35,079 bases of DNA from Kiritimatiellia bacterium (GTDB taxonomy: Bacteria; Verrucomicrobiota; Kiritimatiellia; RFP12; JAAYLN01), in assembly GCA_028718445.1 (NCBI GenBank), contig JAQULY010000004.1, positions 1 to 35,079 on the forward strand, written 5' to 3'. A model generated the notes under the pieces. It saw only the letters and a program-made list of their open reading frames with translations, was not told where the DNA came from and made no database searches. Positions 1-8,261 of this stretch are shown here, one piece after another. The first letter of the stretch is position 1, and the number at the start of each line of letters is the position of its first letter. The translations under genes were made by a program, and so were the position numbers.

Positions 1-2214
1 GTGTCGGCGTTGGCGTTAGGGGTTCTTGTTTCCGGATGCTGGGCGAAAGCCGCGTCGGAAGAAAGTCGTTATTGGGAGTGGGGATGGGGGGCCTACGGAA
101 CGGGCGCCTACGCGATGTCGCCGCTGGATGTGGCGCGTTTCGACTGGACCTATATCCTGTTCGGCAACGAACCGGACAACGACGTGACGATCGGCCGATG
201 CAACGAGATTCTGCGCCTGAACCCCAGGCACAAATTCGTGTTGCGCACCTGGGCGGCCAGCGGCAGGACCGGGTTTATGGACTACTTCTATAAGCCCGGT
301 TTTCGGGAAACGCTCCTGAAGACGATCCGGGAACAGGTCGAACATGTGCGCGGCGGCCTCACCAAGCCGGAGAGTCTCGTGGCCGCCACCTTCCAGGAGG
401 AGCTGCCCGATCACGTTTCCGCGGGCATCGCGAAAGACGCGGCGCTGTATCCCAAGGAAATCGCGGCCGAGTTGGGCGGAGCGTTCGACGCGACCAATCC
501 GGTCCACCGCGCCTGGTATGGACGAAAATGGGTCCAGTTCATGAACGAGATCAACCGGACCCTGAAGACCGCGCTGAACGGCGGCCTCGTGATCTACTAC
601 CAGGGGACCATGTTCAGCAATCTCGACGAGTACGACATATGGAAGGAAAAGGGAACGGGCGCTTACGGCTCGACCAATGCGCTGGTCGAAACTCATTATC
701 TGCCGTTCCATTACGCCGACATCGTGAAGCCGGGCTATTGCGACGGCATCTTCGGCTATGTGCGGGTGGCATGGGATGTGCGCACCGAGGAAATGGTGAA
801 GAAACTGAACTGCCTCATGTTCAGCCAGGTGTCGTTGCATCCGGGCATGCGCTCGGGCAGTCTGGCGGGGGCGGTGGGCATGGCCCGTTGGGAGGATCCC
901 CGCAACCAGGGAACCTTCCTGTTTCCCACGCAGGGTCGCAAGACGCCATGGCCCAGGAATCCGCTATTGGAACTGCCGTATCAGGACAGCGAAACCTTCT
1001 GGACGCGCGCCGATCACATGCGCCGCTTCGGGTGGGACCACCAGATCGGCATGGACATCGTGGCGCGCAACATGATTCCCCAGGTCAAGTTGGACTACCT
1101 CATGGATGCGAAGAAACGCGGAGACCTCTTTCGCGTGCATGCGCTGGTTCATAATCCTCGGCATTCTTCCTGGTATGGGGGATCCATCTCCAACACGATC
1201 ATGAAAAAGGTCCGAGCAACCCTCGACGCGCCGAAAGGATTTTCGATCGTGAACGCGAAGAAACGCGGAAAATCGATCGAGATCGGCGACATGGCCGCCG
1301 GCGACTACCGCCTGGTTAGCTGGGAGGTGCAGGCGGATCGAAGGCGGCCCGCGATGCCGAAGAAAGGGATTTTCCGCGTGGCGGTGACGGCGGAGACGAT
1401 GGATGCGACGGGGTTGTCTACCGGCGAGGCGGCATCGTCGCTGGCGGACCAGCGGATCCCGGCCCCGGTCATGCGCGAGGTAGGACGCTCGGGCGATCGA
1501 TGGGCGGAAACCGCCATCCGGAATGCGAAAGCGCCGGCGGCGATGGAGATTCGCGCCTTGCACGCGAACATCGATTTTCCGGAGTTGATCCGCGACGATG
1601 GCGCGCGAATTGCCTACAAGGACACACTCAGGCCCGACACGCTGCTGCGGATTGGGCCTGGGGCGAAAGCGACGCTGACGGTTCCCTACCTGGATGAGCA
1701 GGTTAAGCATTTCGGGTCGACGGACACGAACGCCCTGATGACGGTCGACAACGGGTATATGGTTTATGCCATCGGGATGGCCGCTCGTTCCGGAGACAAG
1801 TATCGGATCCGCCTGACCGGTCGGGCCGAGGGAGGCGATGTCATGGTGATCGCGCGTTTCGCGGGGCAGCGCGGCGGCGCGCCGGCCAAGGAGGAACTGG
1901 GAAAAGTGCTGACGGGCGGGTTCGGTGGAACGATCAAGACGGTGGAATCGGCGGAGTTCATCGTGCCTTCATTTGACGGGGGCGCCGCCCAGCTCAACCT
2001 CTATTTCTACCGGATTGCGTCCAAGGGAACGCTTCAGCTCCAGTCATTTGACGTGCGGCAGGTCGGTGTCCCCGATTCCGGCATCGACGTCAGCGACAAG
2101 ATCGAGGGCGCGCTTCCCGAAACGACCGTTGCTTGCGCGGTCTGGACGTACCGGGACAAATCGGATCCGCTTCCCAATTATCGATACAAAGCCGGCATTC
2201 GGTTTGTTGAGTAG
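1..2214 (+). CDS. large exported protein of unrecognised family, possible glycoside hydrolase (5' end probably cut)
   Basis: The frame is open from base 1 (GTG) to a TAG at 2212-2214, giving 737 residues. The first residues are hydrophobic and run into VSGC, a plausible lipobox. The basic part of a signal peptide is missing, so the real start probably lies outside the window. Residues about 22-735 match residues about 490-1210 of the next gene along their whole length. Shared acidic motifs include FGNEP (E57), FQEELPDH (E133, E134) and WED (E298, D299), all in an aromatic-rich first half that could be a TIM barrel. The second half looks beta-rich and contains a GRAEGGxVMV motif, as expected for accessory domains. 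I do not recognise the family; a carbohydrate-active role is inferred from size, export and neighbours. Confidence 0.8.
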   Translation: MSALALGVLVSGCWAKAASEESRYWEWGWGAYGTGAYAMSPLDVARFDWTYILFGNEPDNDVTIGRCNEILRLNPRHKFVLRTWAASGRTGFMDYFYKPGFRETLLKTIREQVEHVRGGLTKPESLVAATFQEELPDHVSAGIAKDAALYPKEIAAELGGAFDATNPVHRAWYGRKWVQFMNEINRTLKTALNGGLVIYYQGTMFSNLDEYDIWKEKGTGAYGSTNALVETHYLPFHYADIVKPGYCDGIFGYVRVAWDVRTEEMVKKLNCLMFSQVSLHPGMRSGSLAGAVGMARWEDPRNQGTFLFPTQGRKTPWPRNPLLELPYQDSETFWTRADHMRRFGWDHQIGMDIVARNMIPQVKLDYLMDAKKRGDLFRVHALVHNPRHSSWYGGSISNTIMKKVRATLDAPKGFSIVNAKKRGKSIEIGDMAAGDYRLVSWEVQADRRRPAMPKKGIFRVAVTAETMDATGLSTGEAASSLADQRIPAPVMREVGRSGDRWAETAIRNAKAPAAMEIRALHANIDFPELIRDDGARIAYKDTLRPDTLLRIGPGAKATLTVPYLDEQVKHFGSTDTNALMTVDNGYMVYAIGMAARSGDKYRIRLTGRAEGGDVMVIARFAGQRGGAPAKEELGKVLTGGFGGTIKTVESAEFIVPSFDGGAAQLNLYFYRIASKGTLQLQSFDVRQVGVPDSGIDVSDKIEGALPETTVACAVWTYRDKSDPLPNYRYKAGIRFVE

Positions 2215-2300
2215 AGAAACATAAACAAATGACGGAATCATGAAAGGAGGCGACGGCGGAAGTTATCGGTATTGATCGTTTGTTTCAAGGGTGTCGCAAC

Positions 2301-2378
2301 ACAAGGAGATGAGCATGAACGAAACAGCATATCGGCGAAACAAGGAGACAAGCATGAAAGAAATAGCATATCGACGAC
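2301..2378 (+). repeat. tandem duplication of a translation start region (2 x 39 bp)
   Basis: Bases 2301-2339 and 2340-2378 are two head-to-tail copies that match at 33 of 39 positions. Each copy holds an AAGGAG ribosome-binding site, a six-base spacer and an ATG (2315 and 2354). The unit is 13 codons, so both starts are in frame with the same gene. Confidence 0.85.
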
Positions 2379-5300
2379 TGGGGCGTTGGGTTGGATTAAC
2401 GGCGGCGGTTGCCATGGCCGCTACGGGAGTCCTGGCGGGAACTCTCTCAATAACGTACTCGTCGGCGCATGGAACGTACCGGGCCGATGATGGCTATGGG
2501 CTTGCCGTGAAGGATAACAGGTTGGCATGGACGGGGTTTCAACGCCCCCCATACGCGGGCGGGCAACCGGACAACCATGCGGTGTTCCTGTTCGGTCCAG
2601 GCCTGACAACAACCGATTACGCCTTCACGTTCGATCCGAACAACAGCGCCCAAGGGTGGCGGATCGCGTTCGATAAAGACACCAATCTTTGGGTCGCCGG
2701 CAGGAGTTATGCCACGGATTCGCCCGTGACGGCCGGCGCCTATCAGTCCGCCAAAAGCAGCGGGTGGGACGGCCATCTGATGAAGCTCGATCCGACACAG
2801 TCCGGCACGGCGAGCATTCTGTACGCGACCTACCTGGGCGGGAGCGGAAGCGACGACACCCTGTGCGGGGTTGCCGTCGATAAAAACGGGAACGTCTATG
2901 TGGCGGGCTACGCGAATTCCACGGATCTGCCCACGACGGCCAACGCGTATCGACGGACGAAAGCCGGCGGTTACGACGGCTTTTTCGCCAAGTTCGACGC
3001 GAATGGTGTCGCGCAGTTCGTGTCGTATCTTGGCGGCGCCAATGACGATCTGATCCGCGGCATCGACGTTGACGCGGACGGCAACATCTACATGGTCATG
3101 ACCACGCGCTCTCCCGGGCTGCCCGCCGTGAACGCCTATGACGGCACATACGCCGCGCTGACGGATCTGTATCTGGTGAAGTTCGATCCGACCGGCACGA
3201 ACATCCTGTATTCATCCTATCTCGGCGGCACGGGATATGAGGCCTGGTTCAACGGCGGCATCGCGGTGCGCAACGCGCATAACGTCTATATCTGCGGAAA
3301 CAGCAGCGGCGGATCGCCGACCAAAAACGCCTGGGATTCCACGCTGAACGGCAACCACGACGCGTATTTCGCGCGGTTCGACACCACGCTAAGCGGCGAA
3401 GCATCGCTGCTGGCGGCCTCCTACTACGGCGGCAGCGCGGGTGATTTCCTGAGCAACATAGGAATCAAGCTCGACCGGTTCGGCAACGTCTATCTGGTGG
3501 GCAGCACCACGTCGGACAATCTTCCCCTCAAAGGCGCCTGCCAGACCGCACGCGGCGGAGGCAGCGACGCCTTTGTGGCGGTGTTTTCGCCGGATTGCTC
3601 GAAGCTGCTCACGGCAACCTATCTGGGCGGCTCCGGCGAGGACCTGGGCCAGGCCGTGGCGGTGGACGATGACGGCAACATCTATCTCACCGGCCGCACC
3701 GCTTCCTGGAATTTCCCCATGACGCCGGATGCGGCCAAGCCAAGCGTCGATGTCACGTTCAAAGATTCGTTCATTACGAAGTTGAGCGTGGATCCGGACG
3801 GCGATCCGGCGGTGGCGGCGGATCGGTATTGGGAATGGGGTTGGGGGAACTACGGATCGGGCATTTTCCATGCTTCTCCTCTCGACTCCGCGCGCTACGA
3901 CTGGACCTATCTTCTGTTCGGCAACGAGCCGTGCGATCAGCGGATCGTCAACCGATGCAACGAGATTCTGCGCCTGAATCCCAGACACAAGTTTGTGGTT
4001 CGTACCTGGGCCGCGAGCGGCGGAACGGGTTTCATGCAATACCTCTATCAGCCGGGCTACTGGGACACGTTGCTGCAAACGATCTGGGAACAGATCGAGA
4101 CGGTCGCCAATGGTCTCTCCAGGCCGGAGAACCTCGTGGGGGCCACCTTCCAGGAGGAACTGCCCGACCATTTCTCCTCCGGCATGGCGCAGGACGTGGC
4201 GCAGTATCCGCAAGAGATCGCGGCCGAATTGGGTGCGCCGTTCGACGCGGACAATCCTGCCCATAGAGCCTGGTACGGGCAGAAATGGGCACAGGTTCAG
4301 AACGAGATCAACCTGACCATGAGGTCTGCGCTGAACACGCTGAACGGCGCCGCCGTGATTTACTACCAGGGAACCATGTTCTGCAATCTGGACGATTACG
4401 ACGCCTGGCTGGCCTTGGGAACGGGCCCGTACTGGAACCCCGATCCCAGCACCTTGATCGAAACCAATTTTCTGCCGTTCCATTATGGCGACATCGTGAT
4501 GCCGGGCTATTGCGACGGCATCTTCGGCTATCCGCGGGTGGCATGGGACGTGCGCACCACGGAAATGGTCGAGAAGCTGGACTGCCTGATGTTCAGTCAG
4601 ACGTCGCTGCCTCCGGGCATGCGGTCATTCAGTCTGGCGAATACCCTGAGCCTGGCGTGTTGGGAGGATTCGCGCAACCTTGGAACCTTCCTGTATCCCA
4701 GCCAGGGCTATAAGGTTACGGGATATGGCGTTCGGGATTTGGACTATCAGGACGCCGAGACCTATTGGACGATAACCGACCACATGCGTCAGTTGGGATG
4801 GGACTACGAGATCGGCATGGACATCGTGAACAGCAACATGATTCCCAACGTCGAGCTGGATTACCGGCTTGAAAACCTTGTTCAGGGGCAAATCTTCGCT
4901 CTGCATGCGCTGGTCCACAATCCGCGGCATCCCTCCTGGTACGGCGGCGAGATTCCGCCCACGCAGATGAAGCAGGTCAACGCGACGCTGACCGTGCCGA
5001 GCGGATTTTCAATTCCTCCCGAACTGAATCCGGGAAGCACGATCGCGCTGGGCGACATGGAGGCGGGCGAATACCGCTCGACGAACTGGGTGGTGCGGCT
5101 GGATGCATGCACCCCCGTCATTCCAAACGATCAGGCCTTTCGCGTGGCGGTGACGACGAAGAACGCTGACGGCACGACCGCCGCGAGCGGCGAAGAGGCA
5201 TCCGCATCCATGAATCAACGGATTCCTTCGCTGGTCACGCATCCGGTGGAACGCTCTGGCGTGTTCTGGGCGGAATCCTCCTTCCGTTCGCCCACGCAGC

Positions 5301-6250
5301 CCGTGATCGTGGAAGTCCAGGCCCTTTATGAAAACATCGTCCACCCCCAGTTGACTCTGAATACCGGAGGAAGCGTTCTTTACAACGATACGCTCCGCCC
5401 CAGCACGCTGCTGCGGTTCGGGCCGGGATCGACAGCGACGCTGAAGGTTCCGTATATCGATGAGAAAACCCGTCATTTCGGATCCGACGATCCATACAGT
5501 CTGACGGCGTTCGCCGGCGGGTATCCGTCTTATTCCGTTCGCATATCGGCGCTGTCCGGCGACAGTTACAAGGTCAGCCTGACCGGTCGGGCTGAGGGCG
5601 GCAACGTCATGGTGTGTGTGTTGTTTTCGGGGTATCGAAACGGCGTATGGGCTACGGACGACTTCGGGTCCCGGATTTATGGCGGGCTCACCACGGACCC
5701 GAACACGGTGAACACGGTGCAATCGGGAGATTTCACGGCTCCTCAGTTTGACGGTGGCGTCGCGTACCTCACCATTAGGTTCTATCGTATAGGTGCCGTG
5801 GGAACGCTGTATCTCCAGTCATTCAACTGCATTCAGGTGGGAGTCCCCGAAACGGGCATCGATGTGAGCGATAAGATCGTCGGCTCGCTTCCCGCGCTGA
5901 CGTCTCCGTTCACGGTCTGGACCTATCAGGACGAATCGGATCCCGTCGCGAACCAACTCTACAAGGCGGCGGTGACCTTTGTCGGCATTCCACCGGTGAC
6001 GCAGATCTCCTCGCCGGCGAACAATGCCGTGGTGACGGGTCCCATCGCCGTGCAGGCGACGGTTACCAGCGACGCCGCGATCGAAAAGGTCGCTTTCTTT
6101 GACGGCGAAACCCCGATCGGCGTCGATTACACCGCGCCGTATTGCGTCTCGTGGAATCCGTCCCTCGGCGCGCATGCGCTGACGGCCGTGGCCACGGATG
6201 GGGCGGGGCAGGAAGGCGTCTCCGAGACGGTCAACGTCACTCGGCAATAA
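2354..6250 (+). CDS. exported multidomain protein: SBBP propeller, paralogue of the preceding enzyme-like protein, Ig-like domain
   Basis: From ATG 2354 the product is 1298 residues. It starts with a clean signal peptide: a basic YRRLGR region, a hydrophobic core, and likely cleavage after VLA. The ATG at 2315 is an equally well-served alternative start that lengthens the N-region by 13 residues. Residues about 70-480 hold SBBP-type beta-propeller repeats, recognisable by recurring DxxGNxYxxG and YLGGSGxD motifs. Residues 490-1210 are a full paralogue of the upstream gene, including FQEELPDH (E601, E602). Residues 1213-1298 form a bacterial Ig-like domain starting PPVTQISSP. The gene lies about 100 bp after its paralogue on the same strand and ends just before paired hairpins. 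The propeller and Ig domain suggest binding or display outside the cell; the catalytic role of the centre is unproven. Confidence 0.88.
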   Translation: MKEIAYRRLGRWVGLTAAVAMAATGVLAGTLSITYSSAHGTYRADDGYGLAVKDNRLAWTGFQRPPYAGGQPDNHAVFLFGPGLTTTDYAFTFDPNNSAQGWRIAFDKDTNLWVAGRSYATDSPVTAGAYQSAKSSGWDGHLMKLDPTQSGTASILYATYLGGSGSDDTLCGVAVDKNGNVYVAGYANSTDLPTTANAYRRTKAGGYDGFFAKFDANGVAQFVSYLGGANDDLIRGIDVDADGNIYMVMTTRSPGLPAVNAYDGTYAALTDLYLVKFDPTGTNILYSSYLGGTGYEAWFNGGIAVRNAHNVYICGNSSGGSPTKNAWDSTLNGNHDAYFARFDTTLSGEASLLAASYYGGSAGDFLSNIGIKLDRFGNVYLVGSTTSDNLPLKGACQTARGGGSDAFVAVFSPDCSKLLTATYLGGSGEDLGQAVAVDDDGNIYLTGRTASWNFPMTPDAAKPSVDVTFKDSFITKLSVDPDGDPAVAADRYWEWGWGNYGSGIFHASPLDSARYDWTYLLFGNEPCDQRIVNRCNEILRLNPRHKFVVRTWAASGGTGFMQYLYQPGYWDTLLQTIWEQIETVANGLSRPENLVGATFQEELPDHFSSGMAQDVAQYPQEIAAELGAPFDADNPAHRAWYGQKWAQVQNEINLTMRSALNTLNGAAVIYYQGTMFCNLDDYDAWLALGTGPYWNPDPSTLIETNFLPFHYGDIVMPGYCDGIFGYPRVAWDVRTTEMVEKLDCLMFSQTSLPPGMRSFSLANTLSLACWEDSRNLGTFLYPSQGYKVTGYGVRDLDYQDAETYWTITDHMRQLGWDYEIGMDIVNSNMIPNVELDYRLENLVQGQIFALHALVHNPRHPSWYGGEIPPTQMKQVNATLTVPSGFSIPPELNPGSTIALGDMEAGEYRSTNWVVRLDACTPVIPNDQAFRVAVTTKNADGTTAASGEEASASMNQRIPSLVTHPVERSGVFWAESSFRSPTQPVIVEVQALYENIVHPQLTLNTGGSVLYNDTLRPSTLLRFGPGSTATLKVPYIDEKTRHFGSDDPYSLTAFAGGYPSYSVRISALSGDSYKVSLTGRAEGGNVMVCVLFSGYRNGVWATDDFGSRIYGGLTTDPNTVNTVQSGDFTAPQFDGGVAYLTIRFYRIGAVGTLYLQSFNCIQVGVPETGIDVSDKIVGSLPALTSPFTVWTYQDESDPVANQLYKAAVTFVGIPPVTQISSPANNAVVTGPIAVQATVTSDAAIEKVAFFDGETPIGVDYTAPYCVSWNPSLGAHALTAVATDGAGQEGVSETVNVTRQ

Positions 6251-6265
6251 AGCGTTTGTAAAGTA

Positions 6266-6319
6266 GGGGGAGCTTCCAACTCCCCCATTTCCGTAGCGGG
6301 AGCAAGATGCTCCCGCTAC
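6266..6319. repeat. paired hairpins after the SBBP gene
   Basis: Two palindromes lie in tandem. GGGGGAG (6266-6272) pairs with CTCCCCC (6280-6286) over a seven-base loop. GTAGCGGGAGCA (6293-6304) pairs perfectly with TGCTCCCGCTAC (6308-6319) over a three-base loop. Neither is followed by a T-run, so they look more like REP/MITE-type intergenic repeats than intrinsic terminators, although they could still attenuate or protect the upstream transcript. Confidence 0.7.
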
Positions 6320-6342
6320 AATGAGGCGCTCATATGCTTGAT

Positions 6343-6363
6343 TTTAACAATGTATGTGTTAAA
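6343..6363. promoter_or_regulatory. perfect inverted repeat upstream of the exported amidohydrolase (possible operator)
   Basis: TTTAACA (6343-6349) and TGTTAAA (6357-6363) are perfect inverted arms separated by seven bases. They lie in a short A+T-rich island 44 bp before the ATG at 6407. Size and placement fit a dimeric repressor site. No convincing -35/-10 pair was found with it. Confidence 0.35.
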
Positions 6364-6406
6364 GTCATGGTTTTGAAAGTCGATTGAATTGAGGAGAAGG
6401 ACGTCC

Positions 6407-7291
6407 ATGAAAATAATGACGGGGATGTTGAGCGCGTTGCTGATGGGTGGCGGATTGACACTGGCTGGACTGGCTGCCGACGAGTGTCCGACGAATAGGA
6501 TTCAGGAGACCGCGAAAATGGAAACGAAAAAGCAGATGAAGATCATCGACGGACACGTGCATTCCGGAAATTCGCTTCTGCCGGGCGTAAAGAAGTACCC
6601 CAAGGACCTGATGTGGAAGGAACTGCGCGAGGTCAACGCCTCCGGCGCCGTGATCATGGCTTTTCCCGAAGACATTTATCGCCGGAACAACTCCGCGGAG
6701 GAGAGGAACGACGCGAACGCCTACATGTTGGAAGTGGCCAAGGGCGAACCGGACATCTATCCGCTGTACACGGTCTGGACCGATTACATCATCCCCACGA
6801 ATCTCGACCAGTACGCCGGCATCAAGTGGCATCGGCACGACAACGAACCGAAGTACGACTATGACACTCCGGCCTGCAAGGCTTTCCAGCGCGAGATCGC
6901 GAGGCTCGACCTCCCGGTTCTGCTGGAGGAGGAGTTCGAACCCACGGTCCGTTTCATCAAGGACAATCCGACGCTGAAGGTGATCATTCCCCACGTGGGC
7001 GAATCCAACGGCGGCACGGACAAGATGCATGTCTTTTTCGATAATCCAAATATCTATTTCGACACCGCCAATATCGATTCCAAGGCGATCCGCTATGTCT
7101 ATGACGCCGTCGGCGCAAAGCGGATGATCTTTGGGACGGATCATTCCGCCACGCCGAAATGGGACAAGATCTCGCTGCCCGTGTCGATCAAGCGCATCGC
7201 CGACCTAGGGCTCCCGGAAGAGGATCTGGCGTTGATCTACAGCGGCAACGTCGAACGCCTGTTCGGCGCCCGGCGAGCAGCGAAGAAATAA
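6407..7291 (+). CDS. exported amidohydrolase-2-type metal-dependent hydrolase
   Basis: The ATG at 6407 follows an AGGAGAAGG ribosome-binding site and is preferred to the in-frame TTG at 6389, which overlaps that site. The 294-residue product has a 43-residue N-terminal extension holding a signal peptide (hydrophobic core, likely cut near AGLAA). The catalytic part then begins at M44 with MKIIDGHVHSG. Metal-site features of the amidohydrolase_2 family (TIM barrel) are visible: the HVH pair, KWHRHDNEP, IIPHVGES and FGTDHSA. Its paralogue at 31409 begins exactly at the M44-equivalent position and has no signal. The family includes decarboxylases and lactone or amide hydrolases; the substrate is unknown. 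The product is predicted to be periplasmic or surface-located. Confidence 0.85.
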   Translation: MKIMTGMLSALLMGGGLTLAGLAADECPTNRIQETAKMETKKQMKIIDGHVHSGNSLLPGVKKYPKDLMWKELREVNASGAVIMAFPEDIYRRNNSAEERNDANAYMLEVAKGEPDIYPLYTVWTDYIIPTNLDQYAGIKWHRHDNEPKYDYDTPACKAFQREIARLDLPVLLEEEFEPTVRFIKDNPTLKVIIPHVGESNGGTDKMHVFFDNPNIYFDTANIDSKAIRYVYDAVGAKRMIFGTDHSATPKWDKISLPVSIKRIADLGLPEEDLALIYSGNVERLFGARRAAKK

Positions 7292-7328
7292 ATCGGCGAG
7301 GGTTTCCGTGGGCTAGGGGGACCGTTCC

Positions 7329-8197
7329 ATGTTCGTGAATACAAATGGAGCCCGACTGTTTTTCGATGTGGCGGGTAAAGGCGTTATCACCAGAGCCGAC
7401 GGAACAAGCAACCTGAAGCCGCCATGTTTCGCCCTGCACGGTGGTCCGGGCGGAAGTCACTTGGATATCCGGGACTCGCTGGACGGGATCTCCGATTTGG
7501 TTCAACTGGTCTTCCATGACCAGCGGGGCTGCGGCTTTTCCGACAAAATTCCCGTGGAACAACTGTCCATGGCCGCCATGTCCGAGGACATTGAGCGCTC
7601 AGGCTTCATCTTGGGCTGGACGGAGCCGGCATCATTCTCATCGGCTTCTCGTATGGCGGGATGCAGGCGCTGGACTATGTCCTTCGATATCCGGACGCCG
7701 TTTCCATGCTGATTCTCGTTGTGACCGCGCCGAGCGGCGCATTTATCGACGACGCGCGCGAGCGGTTAAGCTCGGTGAAAGATGAGAATCTGAGGAGGCA
7801 TGCCGGAAAAGTACTGTCTGGGTCGTTGAAGGATGAAGATGACATGCGGGAAACGCTTGCCGAGCTGAATCTTCTCTATTCGGCGAAACCGAATGTGAAA
7901 CGCGTCAAGGAGATCGTCAAGAAAGCCGAGGTCAGGCCGAAAATCCTCAACTGGTTTTTTGGAGGCGCCGCAAGGAGTTTCAACACCGTTGAGCGACTCT
8001 CAAGCATCGGAATTCCGACTTTGATCGTCGCGGGGGATCGGGACTGGATATGCCCGCTTTCCCAGGCGAAAATCATGCATGAAGGGATCCCGGGCTCCAA
8101 ATTGGCTGTCTTTCAAGGTGGCCATCATCTTCTGTTTGCGGATGAAAACGAAACGTTCACGAAAGTTGTCAGAGACTTTATCATTGAGCTTACCTAA
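7329..8197 (+). pseudogene. alpha/beta hydrolase (proline-iminopeptidase-like), disrupted by a frameshift
   Basis: The ATG at 7329 has an AGGGGGA site eight bases upstream. The first frame gives an alpha/beta-hydrolase N-terminus with the oxyanion motif HGGPGGS and FHDQRGCGFSD. After about EDIE the frame loses similarity and runs into unrelated sequence ending at 7712. Moving to the next frame near 7595 restores ALRLHLGLDGAG, the nucleophile elbow IGFSYGG, the acidic residue in GDRDW and the histidine in GGHHLLF, ending at 8197. One missing base, most simply a G in GAGCGCTC at about 7593-7597, explains the break. The repaired length of about 290 residues matches the proline iminopeptidase/alpha-beta hydrolase family. 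This is either a recent pseudogene or a sequencing error. Confidence 0.85.
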
Positions 8198-8261
8198 GGG
8201 ACGGCGTCGCCGGACTGCGCGGGAATTAGTAGTTGCCATGAATAATGGGCGGGGATCATCA

